Origin: an uncultured Clostridia bacterium
Lineage (GTDB): Bacteria; Bacillota; Clostridia; UBA1381
Assembly: GCA_944391635.1 (NCBI GenBank)
Contig: CALXUL010000093.1
Coordinates: 1 to 6,246 of the forward strand
Direction of reading: 5' to 3'
DNA length: 6,246 nucleotides
Shown: in pieces, positions 1-5,131 of the stretch
How the letters are laid out: the number at the start of each line of letters is the position of its first letter
Numbering within the stretch: the stretch's first letter is position 1
Translations under genes and position numbers: made by a program
The notes under the pieces: generated by a model
Told to the model about the DNA's origin: nothing
The model's database searches: none
Seen by the model: the letters and a program-made list of their open reading frames with translations, nothing else

Positions 1-1
1 A

Positions 2-82
2 CTTGACAGGGTGGCAAAAGCCCTGCTCGAGAAGGAAACAATAGATGGTTATGAGTTTGACAGGCTTTTAGCCTTGGACTAA
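2..82 (+). CDS. ftsH: FtsH ATP-dependent zinc metalloprotease, C-terminal end (5' truncated)
   Basis: The window opens inside a gene; only its last 26 codons and a TAA stop are visible. The peptide contains VAKALLEKETIDGYEFDRLL, which matches the conserved C-terminal helix of FtsH, where an ALLEKETLDG-type segment followed by an E/D-F-x-x-L stretch closes the peptidase domain. FtsH is a membrane-anchored AAA+ protease that degrades misfolded membrane proteins and some regulators. The catalytic HExxH and Walker motifs lie upstream and cannot be checked. The usual charged or proline-rich FtsH tail is absent, so the protein ends soon after the peptidase fold. A 28-base gap separates it from the next gene and no terminator is seen there, so read-through into the DUF1858 gene is likely. 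The identification rests on a short peptide. Confidence 0.78.
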   Translation, partial: LDRVAKALLEKETIDGYEFDRLLALD

Positions 83-94
83 TAATAAATACTA

Positions 95-101
95 AGAAAG
101 G
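95..101 (+). promoter_or_regulatory. Shine-Dalgarno site that decides the DUF1858 start
   Basis: AGAAAGG ends at base 101, directly abutting a first ATG at 102 but 9 bases before the in-frame ATG at 111. Only the second spacing is workable, so translation most likely begins at 111. Confidence 0.6.
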
Positions 102-110
102 ATGAAATTA

Positions 111-320
111 ATGAAAAAGGTAACAAAGGATATGATAATCAGGGACATTCTTGAACTTGATATGGGGACAGCAGAATTTATGTTTAATGCAGGCATGCAT
201 TGTCTGGGCTGTCCGTCTGCAAATGGTGAGAGTCTTGAGGATGCGTGTATGGTACACGGTGCGGACGCAGATGAACTTGTAAAACAGATAAATGAATATC
301 TTGAATCAAAACAAACTTGA
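111..320 (+). CDS. DUF1858-type small protein with CxxC motif
   Basis: A 69-residue protein of the DUF1858 / hybrid-cluster-protein-associated redox disulfide type (the domain also found at the N-terminus of ScdA/RIC-like proteins). Family hallmarks are visible: an N-terminal VTKDMIIRDILELD segment, then AEFMFNAGMHCLGC with cysteines 31 and 34 as the CxxC pair, and a helical tail (DELVKQINEYL). A third cysteine is at residue 46. It has no signal peptide or membrane segment, so it should be cytosolic. The role of the family is poorly defined; a redox or metal-linked function is suggested only by the conserved cysteines. An in-frame ATG at 102 would add MKL, but its Shine-Dalgarno spacing is zero, so 111 is preferred. 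It sits between ftsH and a CorC-type transporter and may be co-transcribed with either. Family confidence is high; function is unknown. Confidence 0.88.
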   Translation: MKKVTKDMIIRDILELDMGTAEFMFNAGMHCLGCPSANGESLEDACMVHGADADELVKQINEYLESKQT

Positions 321-362
321 TTGTAAAATTTTTAAAATAGAAAGGAAATAAGGAATAATTTT

Positions 363-1622
363 ATGGAGGGCGACTTATCTTTAATAATTTTTATTGGGCT
401 TCTAATTGTTGGATCGGCATATTTTAGTGCGACTGAAACAGCATTTTCTTCACTAAATAGGATTAAGATGAAAAATCTTGCTCAAAACGGAAATATACGG
501 GCAGAATTAGTTTTGGAATTATGTGATAAGTACGATAAGCTTTTAACAACAATACTTATTGGGAACAATATAGTCAATATTCTGTCATCATCTGTCGCAA
601 CAACGATATTTGTTGTGTACTTTCCCAAAAACGGAGTTGCAATATCAACAATAGTTATGACGCTGGTTGTTCTGACATTTGGTGAGATTTGCCCTAAAAG
701 CATAGCAAAAGAAGTGCCGGAAAAGTTTGCACTATTTTCAGCGCCTCTTATTAAAGCACTTTTATGTATTCTTACCCCGATTTGTGCATTTTTTACTTGT
801 ATAAAGAATTTCATTGCAAAGGTATTAAAGGTGCGGGGCGAAAACGCCATTACAGATGATGAAATACTTACTATGGTGGAAGAAGCTACAAATGAAGGCG
901 GAATTGATGCGGAAGAAGGAAGCTTAATAAAAAATGCAATAGAGTTTTATGAACTTGATGTATCAGATATACTGACACCGAGGGTGGATGTGATAGCGAT
1001 AGAAAAGGATGAGTCGTGTGACGAGATATTGAAACAGTTTGAAGAGAGCGGATTTTCGCGTTTGCCGGTTTATGATGATACTATTGATAATATAATCGGC
1101 GTATTAAATCATAAGGATTTTCAGCATCAGGTGATCGGCGCTGGGCTTCCGATTCAGACAGCGGTAAAGCCGGTAGCATTTGTTGCCCCTGCAATGAAAG
1201 TCTCGGCGCTACTTACGCTTTTACAGGAGAATAAGTCGCATATTGCCGTTGTAACCGATGAATACGGAGGTACGGTTGGGATAGTTACTCTTGAGGATAT
1301 TTTAGAGGAGCTTGTTGGTGAAATTTGGGATGAACATGACCAGGTAACAGAGGATTTTACTAAGTTTTCTGATGAGTGTTATCGTGCCCGTGCGACTGCA
1401 AACTGTGAAAAATTGTTTGAGTTGTTTGGTATAAAAGAAGAGCCGGAAAGTACAACAGTCGGCGGATGGGTTATGGAACAGCTTGGAAAGGTGCCTGCTC
1501 AAGGCGATAGTTTTAGATTTGAGAACTTGACGGTTACTGTTACTAATGTCCTTGAAAATCGGGTATTGGAAGTTGTCATAATTGCAGATTCGCAAAACCA
1601 AGACGAAGAAAAAGCACAATAG
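363..1622 (+). CDS. CNNM/CBS/CorC-type membrane protein (hemolysin C / CorC family transporter)
   Basis: A complete 419-residue protein of the HlyC/CorC family, linked to Mg2+ (and possibly Co2+) transport or homeostasis at the cytoplasmic membrane. Domains in order: an N-terminal CNNM (DUF21) membrane domain, with hydrophobic segments at about 5-25, 62-86, 92-108 and 122-155, the SATETAF motif at 22-28 and GEICPKSIA at 107-115. A CBS pair follows at about 202-320, with DILTPRVDV at 202-210, FSRLPVYDD at 231-239 and VVTDEYGGTVGIVTLEDILE at 296-315. A C-terminal CorC_HlyC domain spans about 330-408 (TTVGGWVMEQLGKVPAQGD). Length and motif order are normal for the family and nothing is missing. 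The CBS pair probably senses an adenine nucleotide, as in related proteins. The start is supported by AAGGAA at 350-355, 7 bases upstream. Its last 47 bases overlap a minus-strand candidate gene. Ion specificity cannot be read from sequence. Confidence 0.95.
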   Translation: MEGDLSLIIFIGLLIVGSAYFSATETAFSSLNRIKMKNLAQNGNIRAELVLELCDKYDKLLTTILIGNNIVNILSSSVATTIFVVYFPKNGVAISTIVMTLVVLTFGEICPKSIAKEVPEKFALFSAPLIKALLCILTPICAFFTCIKNFIAKVLKVRGENAITDDEILTMVEEATNEGGIDAEEGSLIKNAIEFYELDVSDILTPRVDVIAIEKDESCDEILKQFEESGFSRLPVYDDTIDNIIGVLNHKDFQHQVIGAGLPIQTAVKPVAFVAPAMKVSALLTLLQENKSHIAVVTDEYGGTVGIVTLEDILEELVGEIWDEHDQVTEDFTKFSDECYRARATANCEKLFELFGIKEEPESTTVGGWVMEQLGKVPAQGDSFRFENLTVTVTNVLENRVLEVVIIADSQNQDEEKAQ

Positions 1623-1812
1623 CCTGTTTTTCTTTATACATAAACTCCTGTTTTGCTTTTTCAAGTGAACGTGCTGCTTTTCGTACTGGGGCTGAGTCGA
1701 GCGAATGGTGTTTTATATACCGGTTAAGTCTATTTGTCTTGAGTTTTATCTTATGACCTTTGAAAAACAATATAATGCAAATATAAATGAGTCTGATTTT
1801 ATCGCCGTGCAT
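1576..1812 (-). CDS. Candidate small basic protein, unrecognised (78 aa)
   Basis: A minus-strand ORF that fills most of the otherwise empty stretch between the CorC-type gene and dut. It starts with ATG (1812 to 1810) preceded by a strong Shine-Dalgarno sequence, AAAGGAGA on the minus strand (1826 to 1819), at an ideal 6-base spacing, and ends with TGA at 1578-1576. The predicted protein is very basic (about 17 Lys/Arg against 5 Asp/Glu). It has a short hydrophobic patch at 8-17 (LIYICIILFF) and a charged, probably helical middle at about 43-63 (VRKAARSLEKAKQEFMYKEK). I recognise no family. Its 3' end overlaps the end of the transporter gene by 47 bases in convergent orientation. The reading frame stays open upstream to 1887, but no better start exists there. 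In favour: the ribosome site and the size of the gap. Against: short length and no recognised homology. It could also be chance or a decayed gene. Confidence 0.5.
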   Translation of the reverse strand: MHGDKIRLIYICIILFFKGHKIKLKTNRLNRYIKHHSLDSAPVRKAARSLEKAKQEFMYKEKQAIVLFLRLGFANLQL

Positions 1813-1818
1813 ATATAG

Positions 1819-1826
1819 TCTCCTTT
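1819..1826 (-). promoter_or_regulatory. Strong Shine-Dalgarno site of the minus-strand small ORF
   Basis: The + strand TCTCCTTT reads AAAGGAGA on the minus strand, 6 bases before the ATG that begins at 1812. It is among the best ribosome sites in the window and is the main reason to take the minus-strand ORF seriously. Confidence 0.55.
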
Positions 1827-1835
1827 GGATTATTA

Positions 1836-1862
1836 TTGATGCGGTTGTACAGGACTTATTAT
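1836..1862 (+). promoter_or_regulatory. Weak candidate promoter for the dut-nusB-xseAB-ispA run
   Basis: TTGATG at 1836-1841 (4 of 6 to the -35 consensus) and TATTAT at 1857-1862 (5 of 6 to the -10 consensus) are separated by 15 bases, shorter than the preferred 17. Transcription would begin near 1869, leaving a leader of only about 17 bases that just includes the dut Shine-Dalgarno site (GGAGAA from 1871). The position suits the first gene of the run, but the match is weak and A+T-rich DNA gives such hits by chance. Confidence 0.25.
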
Positions 1863-1885
1863 GTGTAATTGGAGAATAAAAATTC

Positions 1886-2377
1886 ATGAATAAAATAGCA
1901 AAGTTTTATAAAGTAAGCCGTGATATATATTTCGAAGCGCGAAAAGGTATAAGAGAAACGGAATATAATGAGATATTACTGCCGCGGCGTGCGACGGTCG
2001 GTTCTGCAGGATATGATTTTTTTGCGCCGCATGATATTGAACTTGCACCGGGAGAAAGTGTGAAGATTGCAACCGGGATTCGAGTAAATATTGAGCCGGG
2101 CTGGGTTTTGCTACTTTTTCCGAGAAGCAGTCTTGGTTTTAAGTACCGGCTCCAAATGGATAATACAGTTGGGGTTATTGATTCTGATTATTATTACTCT
2201 GATAATGAGGGGCATATATATATTAAAATCACAAATGACAGTAAATCAGGTGAAACGGTTAGGATTAAGTCTAAAGAAGCTTTTGCGCAAGGAATATTTT
2301 TACCGTTTGGAATAACAGAAGATGATAATGTTAAAAATATACGTAACGGCGGGTTTGGAAGTACAAATAAAAATTAG
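1886..2377 (+). CDS. dut: dUTP diphosphatase (dUTPase)
   Basis: A 163-residue trimeric-type dUTPase, which hydrolyses dUTP to dUMP and pyrophosphate, keeping uracil out of DNA and supplying dUMP for thymidylate synthesis. All five family motifs are present in order: AGYDFFA (41-47), PRSSLGF (79-85), GVIDSDYY (96-103, with Asp99 the expected catalytic aspartate and Tyr102 at the uracil-contacting position), EAFAQGIF (131-138) and the C-terminal RNGGFGST arm (153-160). Two features differ from the E. coli-type enzyme: motif 2 has Ser where Gly is usual (PRSG), and motif 3 runs into a longer YYYSDNEGHIY loop. Both fit my recollection of a clostridial subfamily with an extended N-terminus (residues 1-33 before the first motif). 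The start is supported by TTGGAGAA at about 1870-1877, 8 bases upstream. It is the first gene of the second + strand run. Confidence 0.92.
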   Translation: MNKIAKFYKVSRDIYFEARKGIRETEYNEILLPRRATVGSAGYDFFAPHDIELAPGESVKIATGIRVNIEPGWVLLLFPRSSLGFKYRLQMDNTVGVIDSDYYYSDNEGHIYIKITNDSKSGETVRIKSKEAFAQGIFLPFGITEDDNVKNIRNGGFGSTNKN

Positions 2378-2388
2378 AGATAACGAAT

Positions 2389-2392
2389 GGAG
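2389..2392 (+). promoter_or_regulatory. Shine-Dalgarno core that favours the second nusB ATG
   Basis: GGAG at 2389-2392 lies 6 bases before the ATG at 2399. It falls inside the codons of the alternative ATG at 2387, which itself has only a poor AGAGA 7 bases upstream. Confidence 0.5.
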
Positions 2393-2398
2393 AAAAAA

Positions 2399-2809
2399 AT
2401 GGGCAGAAGACAGACAAGAAGTGAAGCGCGTGAGTGTGCATTTTCACTGATATTTCAACTTGGAACAAATACAGAAGATCCGGAGTTTCTTATTATGGAG
2501 ATGTTAGATGAGCATCCGGAGAGTCTTGATAATATTTCCTACATAAGAAATGTGGTATATGGGGTACAGGAAAACAGGACACAGCTTACGTCAAAAATAG
2601 AAGCTGTACTTCCTGAAAATCGTCCTATCAGCCGTATATCTAAAGCTGTTATGTCTATTCTTTTGCTTGCAATATATGAGATAGAAAATATTGATGATGT
2701 TCCGGTTAAAGTGGCAATAAATGAAGCAATAGAGCTTGCAAAGAAATATGCCGAAGATGAAGCACCGAGCTTTGTTAATGGTGTATTATCCGGGGTTGTG
2801 TCAAAATGA
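2399..2809 (+). CDS. nusB: Transcription antitermination factor NusB
   Basis: An all-helical NusB protein, 136 residues from this start. NusB pairs with NusE (ribosomal protein S10) on boxA RNA to prevent premature termination in rRNA operons. Family signatures are the Arg-rich N-terminal helix (GRRQTRSEARECAFSLIFQL) and the conserved C-terminal block near residues 77-132: ISRISKAVMSILLLAIYEI, then VPVKVAINEAIELAKKYAED and FVNGVLSGV. Length is normal. An in-frame ATG at 2387 would add MEKK; the start at 2399 is chosen because GGAG lies 6 bases upstream and NusB proteins commonly begin just before the RR/K-x-R segment. Its TGA overlaps the ATG of the next gene (ATGA at 2806-2809), pointing to translational coupling. 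The neighbourhood nusB-xseA-xseB-ispA is a familiar Clostridia order. Confidence 0.93.
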   Translation: MGRRQTRSEARECAFSLIFQLGTNTEDPEFLIMEMLDEHPESLDNISYIRNVVYGVQENRTQLTSKIEAVLPENRPISRISKAVMSILLLAIYEIENIDDVPVKVAINEAIELAKKYAEDEAPSFVNGVLSGVVSK

Positions 2810-3762
2810 GCCTTTATATAGGTATTGATACGTCAAATTATACTACATCTTTCGCCTTGTGCGGAGATTTAGACCGCAGTGTGAGGAAAATACTTGATGT
2901 AAAACAAGGTGAAAGGGGCGTTCGCCAGTCGGACGGAGTGTTTATGCATTTAAAGCAGGCTCCGGAACTTTATAGTGAGCTCGTAAAAGGCATAGATTTA
3001 TCAGAGGTTAAAGCAGTAGGCGTAAGCATATCGCCGCGTGCTGTTGAAGGTTCGTATATGCCGGTATTTGTTGCCGGTACAGCATTTGCACACATTTGTG
3101 CACAGACCCTGGGTGTGCCGCTTTTTAGTTTTTCGCATCAAGACGGGCATATTATGGCAGGGCTTTCTTCTTGCGGTGTTTTCTGGGATAGTTTTTTTTC
3201 AGTGCATCTTTCAGGAGGGACTTTTGAAATATTAAAAACCGAATATGATGGCATTACATTTAAGAATACTATTGTTGGAGGAACAAAGGATATTTCTGCA
3301 GGGCAGCTAATAGACCGGGTGGGGGTTGCATGTGGGATGAAATTCCCGTGCGGAAAAGAGGTCAGTGATCTTGCAGAGCATGCAGCCGAGAAGATGCTGA
3401 GGTTAAGTGTATCGGAAAAAGACGGATATGTGAATTTTTCCGGAGCGGAGACTCAGGCGTTGCGTAAAGCGGGTCAGGTTGACACGCCGGAGCTTTGTTT
3501 TGCGGTTTTAAGATGTATCGGTGAGAGCATAATAAGATGTTTGAAAAGTGTCAATGCGTCAAAAGTGCTTTTTGTAGGCGGAGTAGCCTCAAGCAGTTAT
3601 CTTAGAAAATTCTTAAATGACAATAAGGGTAGCTTTGAATTTATATTTGCATCAGCAGAAATGTCCACAGATAATGCATGGGGAATAGCCAAGTTAGCAC
3701 AAAGGAGGAGTGAATACGGAGCCAAAAATTGCAACTGTCAGCCAGATAAATGGCTACATTAA
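2806..3762 (+). CDS. Kae1/TsaD-like protein (peptidase M22 family paralog, ASKHA fold)
   Basis: A 318-residue homolog of the tRNA threonylcarbamoyladenosine protein TsaD/Kae1, but not TsaD itself. Matching elements: GIDTSNYTTS at 6-15 (phosphate-binding loop), SHQDGH at 110-115 giving the HxxxH metal pair His111/His115, HLSGGT at 134-139, GGTKDISAGQLIDRVG at 158-173, VGGVASSSYLRKFL at 257-270 and STDNAWGIA at 287-295, with Asp289 as the third metal ligand. Differences: TsaD's ETSCDET becomes DTSNYTT, so its acidic pair is lost, and the GPG-type loop is replaced by PRAVEGSY (77-84). It resembles the 'peptidase M22' proteins of Clostridia that accompany a separate true TsaD; their function is undefined. 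It is coupled to nusB by ATGA. Its last 53 bases overlap xseA, and the tail after about residue 300 looks non-family. No protease activity is implied by the name. Confidence 0.85.
   Translation: MSLYIGIDTSNYTTSFALCGDLDRSVRKILDVKQGERGVRQSDGVFMHLKQAPELYSELVKGIDLSEVKAVGVSISPRAVEGSYMPVFVAGTAFAHICAQTLGVPLFSFSHQDGHIMAGLSSCGVFWDSFFSVHLSGGTFEILKTEYDGITFKNTIVGGTKDISAGQLIDRVGVACGMKFPCGKEVSDLAEHAAEKMLRLSVSEKDGYVNFSGAETQALRKAGQVDTPELCFAVLRCIGESIIRCLKSVNASKVLFVGGVASSSYLRKFLNDNKGSFEFIFASAEMSTDNAWGIAKLAQRRSEYGAKNCNCQPDKWLH
3701..3708 (+). promoter_or_regulatory. Perfect Shine-Dalgarno before xseA, anomalously placed
   Basis: AAAGGAGG is the best ribosome site in the window. It lies 1 base before the GTG at 3710 and 7 bases before an in-frame ACG at 3716. 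The ideal spacing therefore points to the ACG, not to the usual-type start codon. It sits within the last codons of the Kae1-like gene. Confidence 0.7.
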
Positions 3763-4918
3763 AAAGATACTTGACGGAAATATTATTTTAAATGATATAT
3801 GGATAAAAGGTGAAATTTCTAATTATAAACTTCATTATTCGGGGCATATGTATATTACCCTGAAGGATGAGGGGTCGGTTTTAAAGGCGGTTATGTTTAG
3901 AAGTAACGCATCAAGACTCGCCTTTAGACCGGAGGATGGAATGAAAGTGCTTGCGCGCGGGAAACTTTCAGTATATGAAACCGGAGGCGTCTATCAGCTA
4001 TATATAAGTGAAATGATACCGGATGGAGTGGGGGAACTTTATATTGCATTTGAGAGACTGAAAAAAAAGCTTCAGGAGGAAGGGTTATTTAGTTCAGAGT
4101 ACAAAAAACCAATTCCAAAGTTCCCGGAGTGTGTAGGAGTGGTTACAGCACCTACCGGAGCGGCAGTGCGGGATATAATTAATGTAATAACAAGAAGATA
4201 CCCTTACGCAAAAATTCTTCTGTATCCGGCTCAGGTGCAAGGAAACGGTGCGGCGGAAAGTGTCGCAGAGGCAATTGAGTTGTTTAACAAAAATAAAAAT
4301 GCAGATGTGTTGATTGTCGGCCGCGGAGGCGGTTCAATAGAGGATTTGTGGGCTTTTAATGAGGAAAGAGTAGCAAGGGCTATTTTTAATTCGCAGATAC
4401 CGGTAATCTCGGCAGTAGGGCATGAGACAGATTTTACCATTGCGGATTTTGTTGCGGATCTTCGTGCGCCTACACCGAGTGCGGCTGCGGAGCTTGCTGT
4501 TCCGTCCCAGACTGAATTGCTATCATACGTTGCCACTTGCACAGTACGTATGAAAAATTATATGTCGCGCGAGATAGAGACTTTGAGGCTTCATCTTGAG
4601 CGGTTAAAGCCGAAAAGTCCGTACGAGCGTATTGACGAGTTGAGACAAAGAACGGATGAATTGTTAAAGCGTTGTGAGAATGGGTTTGGAATGACAGTGC
4701 TTAGGAATCAGAAAAAATTATCTGAACTTGAGGCAAAGCTTGATGCGCTTTCGCCGCTGAAGGTTATGTCGAGAGGATTTGCGGTTGCATCAGATATGAA
4801 TAACAGGATCATACGCAGTGAAAAGGAGTTGCGTATTGCAAAGGATTTTCTGCTCAGATTTTCTGACGGAAGTGCCGTATGTAAGGTTATGGATTATGAT
4901 GAAAAGGAGATGATGTAG
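3710..4918 (+). CDS. xseA: Exodeoxyribonuclease VII large subunit
   Basis: The 402-residue large, catalytic subunit of exonuclease VII, which degrades single-stranded DNA from both ends to oligonucleotides, in complex with several XseB copies. It has an N-terminal OB-fold (about 7-105: TVSQINGYIKKIL, WIKGEISNYK, SGHMYITLKDE, KAVMFR). The catalytic domain shows GVVTAPTGAAVRDI (143-156), IVGRGGGSIEDLWAFNEE (202-219) and SAVGHETDFTIADFVADLRA (234-253) followed by PTPSAAAE (254-261). A helical, charged segment (about 265-345) precedes the C-terminal LSPLKVMSRGFAV (348-360). Length is typical. The start is uncertain: GTG at 3710 is the only standard-type codon in a plausible place but lies 1 base after AAAGGAGG, whereas ACG at 3716 has ideal spacing and would give 400 residues. 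It overlaps the Kae1-like gene by 53 bases and ends with TAG one codon before the xseB start, in the same frame. Confidence 0.93.
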   Translation: MNTEPKIATVSQINGYIKKILDGNIILNDIWIKGEISNYKLHYSGHMYITLKDEGSVLKAVMFRSNASRLAFRPEDGMKVLARGKLSVYETGGVYQLYISEMIPDGVGELYIAFERLKKKLQEEGLFSSEYKKPIPKFPECVGVVTAPTGAAVRDIINVITRRYPYAKILLYPAQVQGNGAAESVAEAIELFNKNKNADVLIVGRGGGSIEDLWAFNEERVARAIFNSQIPVISAVGHETDFTIADFVADLRAPTPSAAAELAVPSQTELLSYVATCTVRMKNYMSREIETLRLHLERLKPKSPYERIDELRQRTDELLKRCENGFGMTVLRNQKKLSELEAKLDALSPLKVMSRGFAVASDMNNRIIRSEKELRIAKDFLLRFSDGSAVCKVMDYDEKEMM

Positions 4919-4921
4919 GCT

Positions 4922-5131
4922 TTGAAATTTGAGGAGTCGATAAAGGAGCTTGAAAAGATTGTTGAGGGTCTTGAGAGTGGTGAAAAGAGTCTTGATGAGA
5001 GCATAAAACTGTTTGAAAGTGGGATTAAGCTTTCAAAGCAATGTCAGGATATGCTTGATAAAGCGGAAAAAAAGGTGCGAGTCCTTATGGCTGATGGCAG
5101 TGAAGAGGATTTTGCGGGGGTAGATGAATGA
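4922..5131 (+). CDS. xseB: Exodeoxyribonuclease VII small subunit
   Basis: The 69-residue small subunit of exonuclease VII, a helical-hairpin protein that binds the helical stalk of XseA. The family pattern is clear: KFEESIKELEKIVEGLESGE (residues 2-21), then SLDESIKLFESGIKLSKQC and a second helix to KVRVL, with an acidic tail. It starts with TTG at 4922. No other start is possible upstream because the frame is closed by the xseA TAG at 4916-4918, and the family normally begins MKFEE. The nearest Shine-Dalgarno, GGAG at 4906-4909, is 12 bases away, so reinitiation after xseA termination is likely. Its TGA overlaps the ispA ATG (ATGA at 5128-5131), so all three genes are translationally linked. 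Confidence 0.93.
   Translation: MKFEESIKELEKIVEGLESGEKSLDESIKLFESGIKLSKQCQDMLDKAEKKVRVLMADGSEEDFAGVDE

Larger units (their letters stand above)
1623..1885. other. Gap between + strand genes; divergent control region at its right end
   Basis: This 263-base stretch is the longest without a + strand gene. Most of it (to 1812) is covered by the minus-strand candidate ORF. The remaining 73 bases (1813-1885) would hold the start signals of that ORF and of dut, facing away from each other. I see no convincing GC-rich hairpin followed by a T-run for ending the transporter transcript. A weak dut promoter candidate is listed separately. No repeat, operator-like palindrome or RNA gene is apparent. Confidence 0.5.

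Noticed and set aside
1606..1634. Inverted repeat AAGAAAAA / TTTTTCTT around the CorC-type stop codon as a terminator
   Set aside because: The stem is almost all A:T with a 13-base loop and no separate T-run after a stable GC stem. A second pairing (1608-1616 with 1654-1662) has a 37-base loop. Neither is a convincing intrinsic terminator.
2213..2223. TATATATA run in dut as a promoter element
   Set aside because: It encodes HIYIKI within a conserved part of the dUTPase, has no matching -35 element, and no gene starts nearby.
2091..2315. A 74-codon + strand frame inside dut
   Set aside because: It overlaps dut in another frame and has no ribosome site or recognisable domain, while dut carries all five family motifs.
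2806..3762. Calling the Kae1-like gene tsaD
   Set aside because: The acidic ETSCDET signature and GPG loop of TsaD are replaced, and the protein resembles the separate clostridial M22 paralog, so a tsaD symbol would overstate the evidence.
5066..5074. A AAA AAG heptamer in xseB in the same phase as the dnaX frameshift site
   Set aside because: A -1 shift would reach a stop after about seven codons, no strong downstream stem or tuned upstream Shine-Dalgarno is evident, and similar Lys-rich A runs occur elsewhere (for example in xseA near 4061). Probably just codon use.
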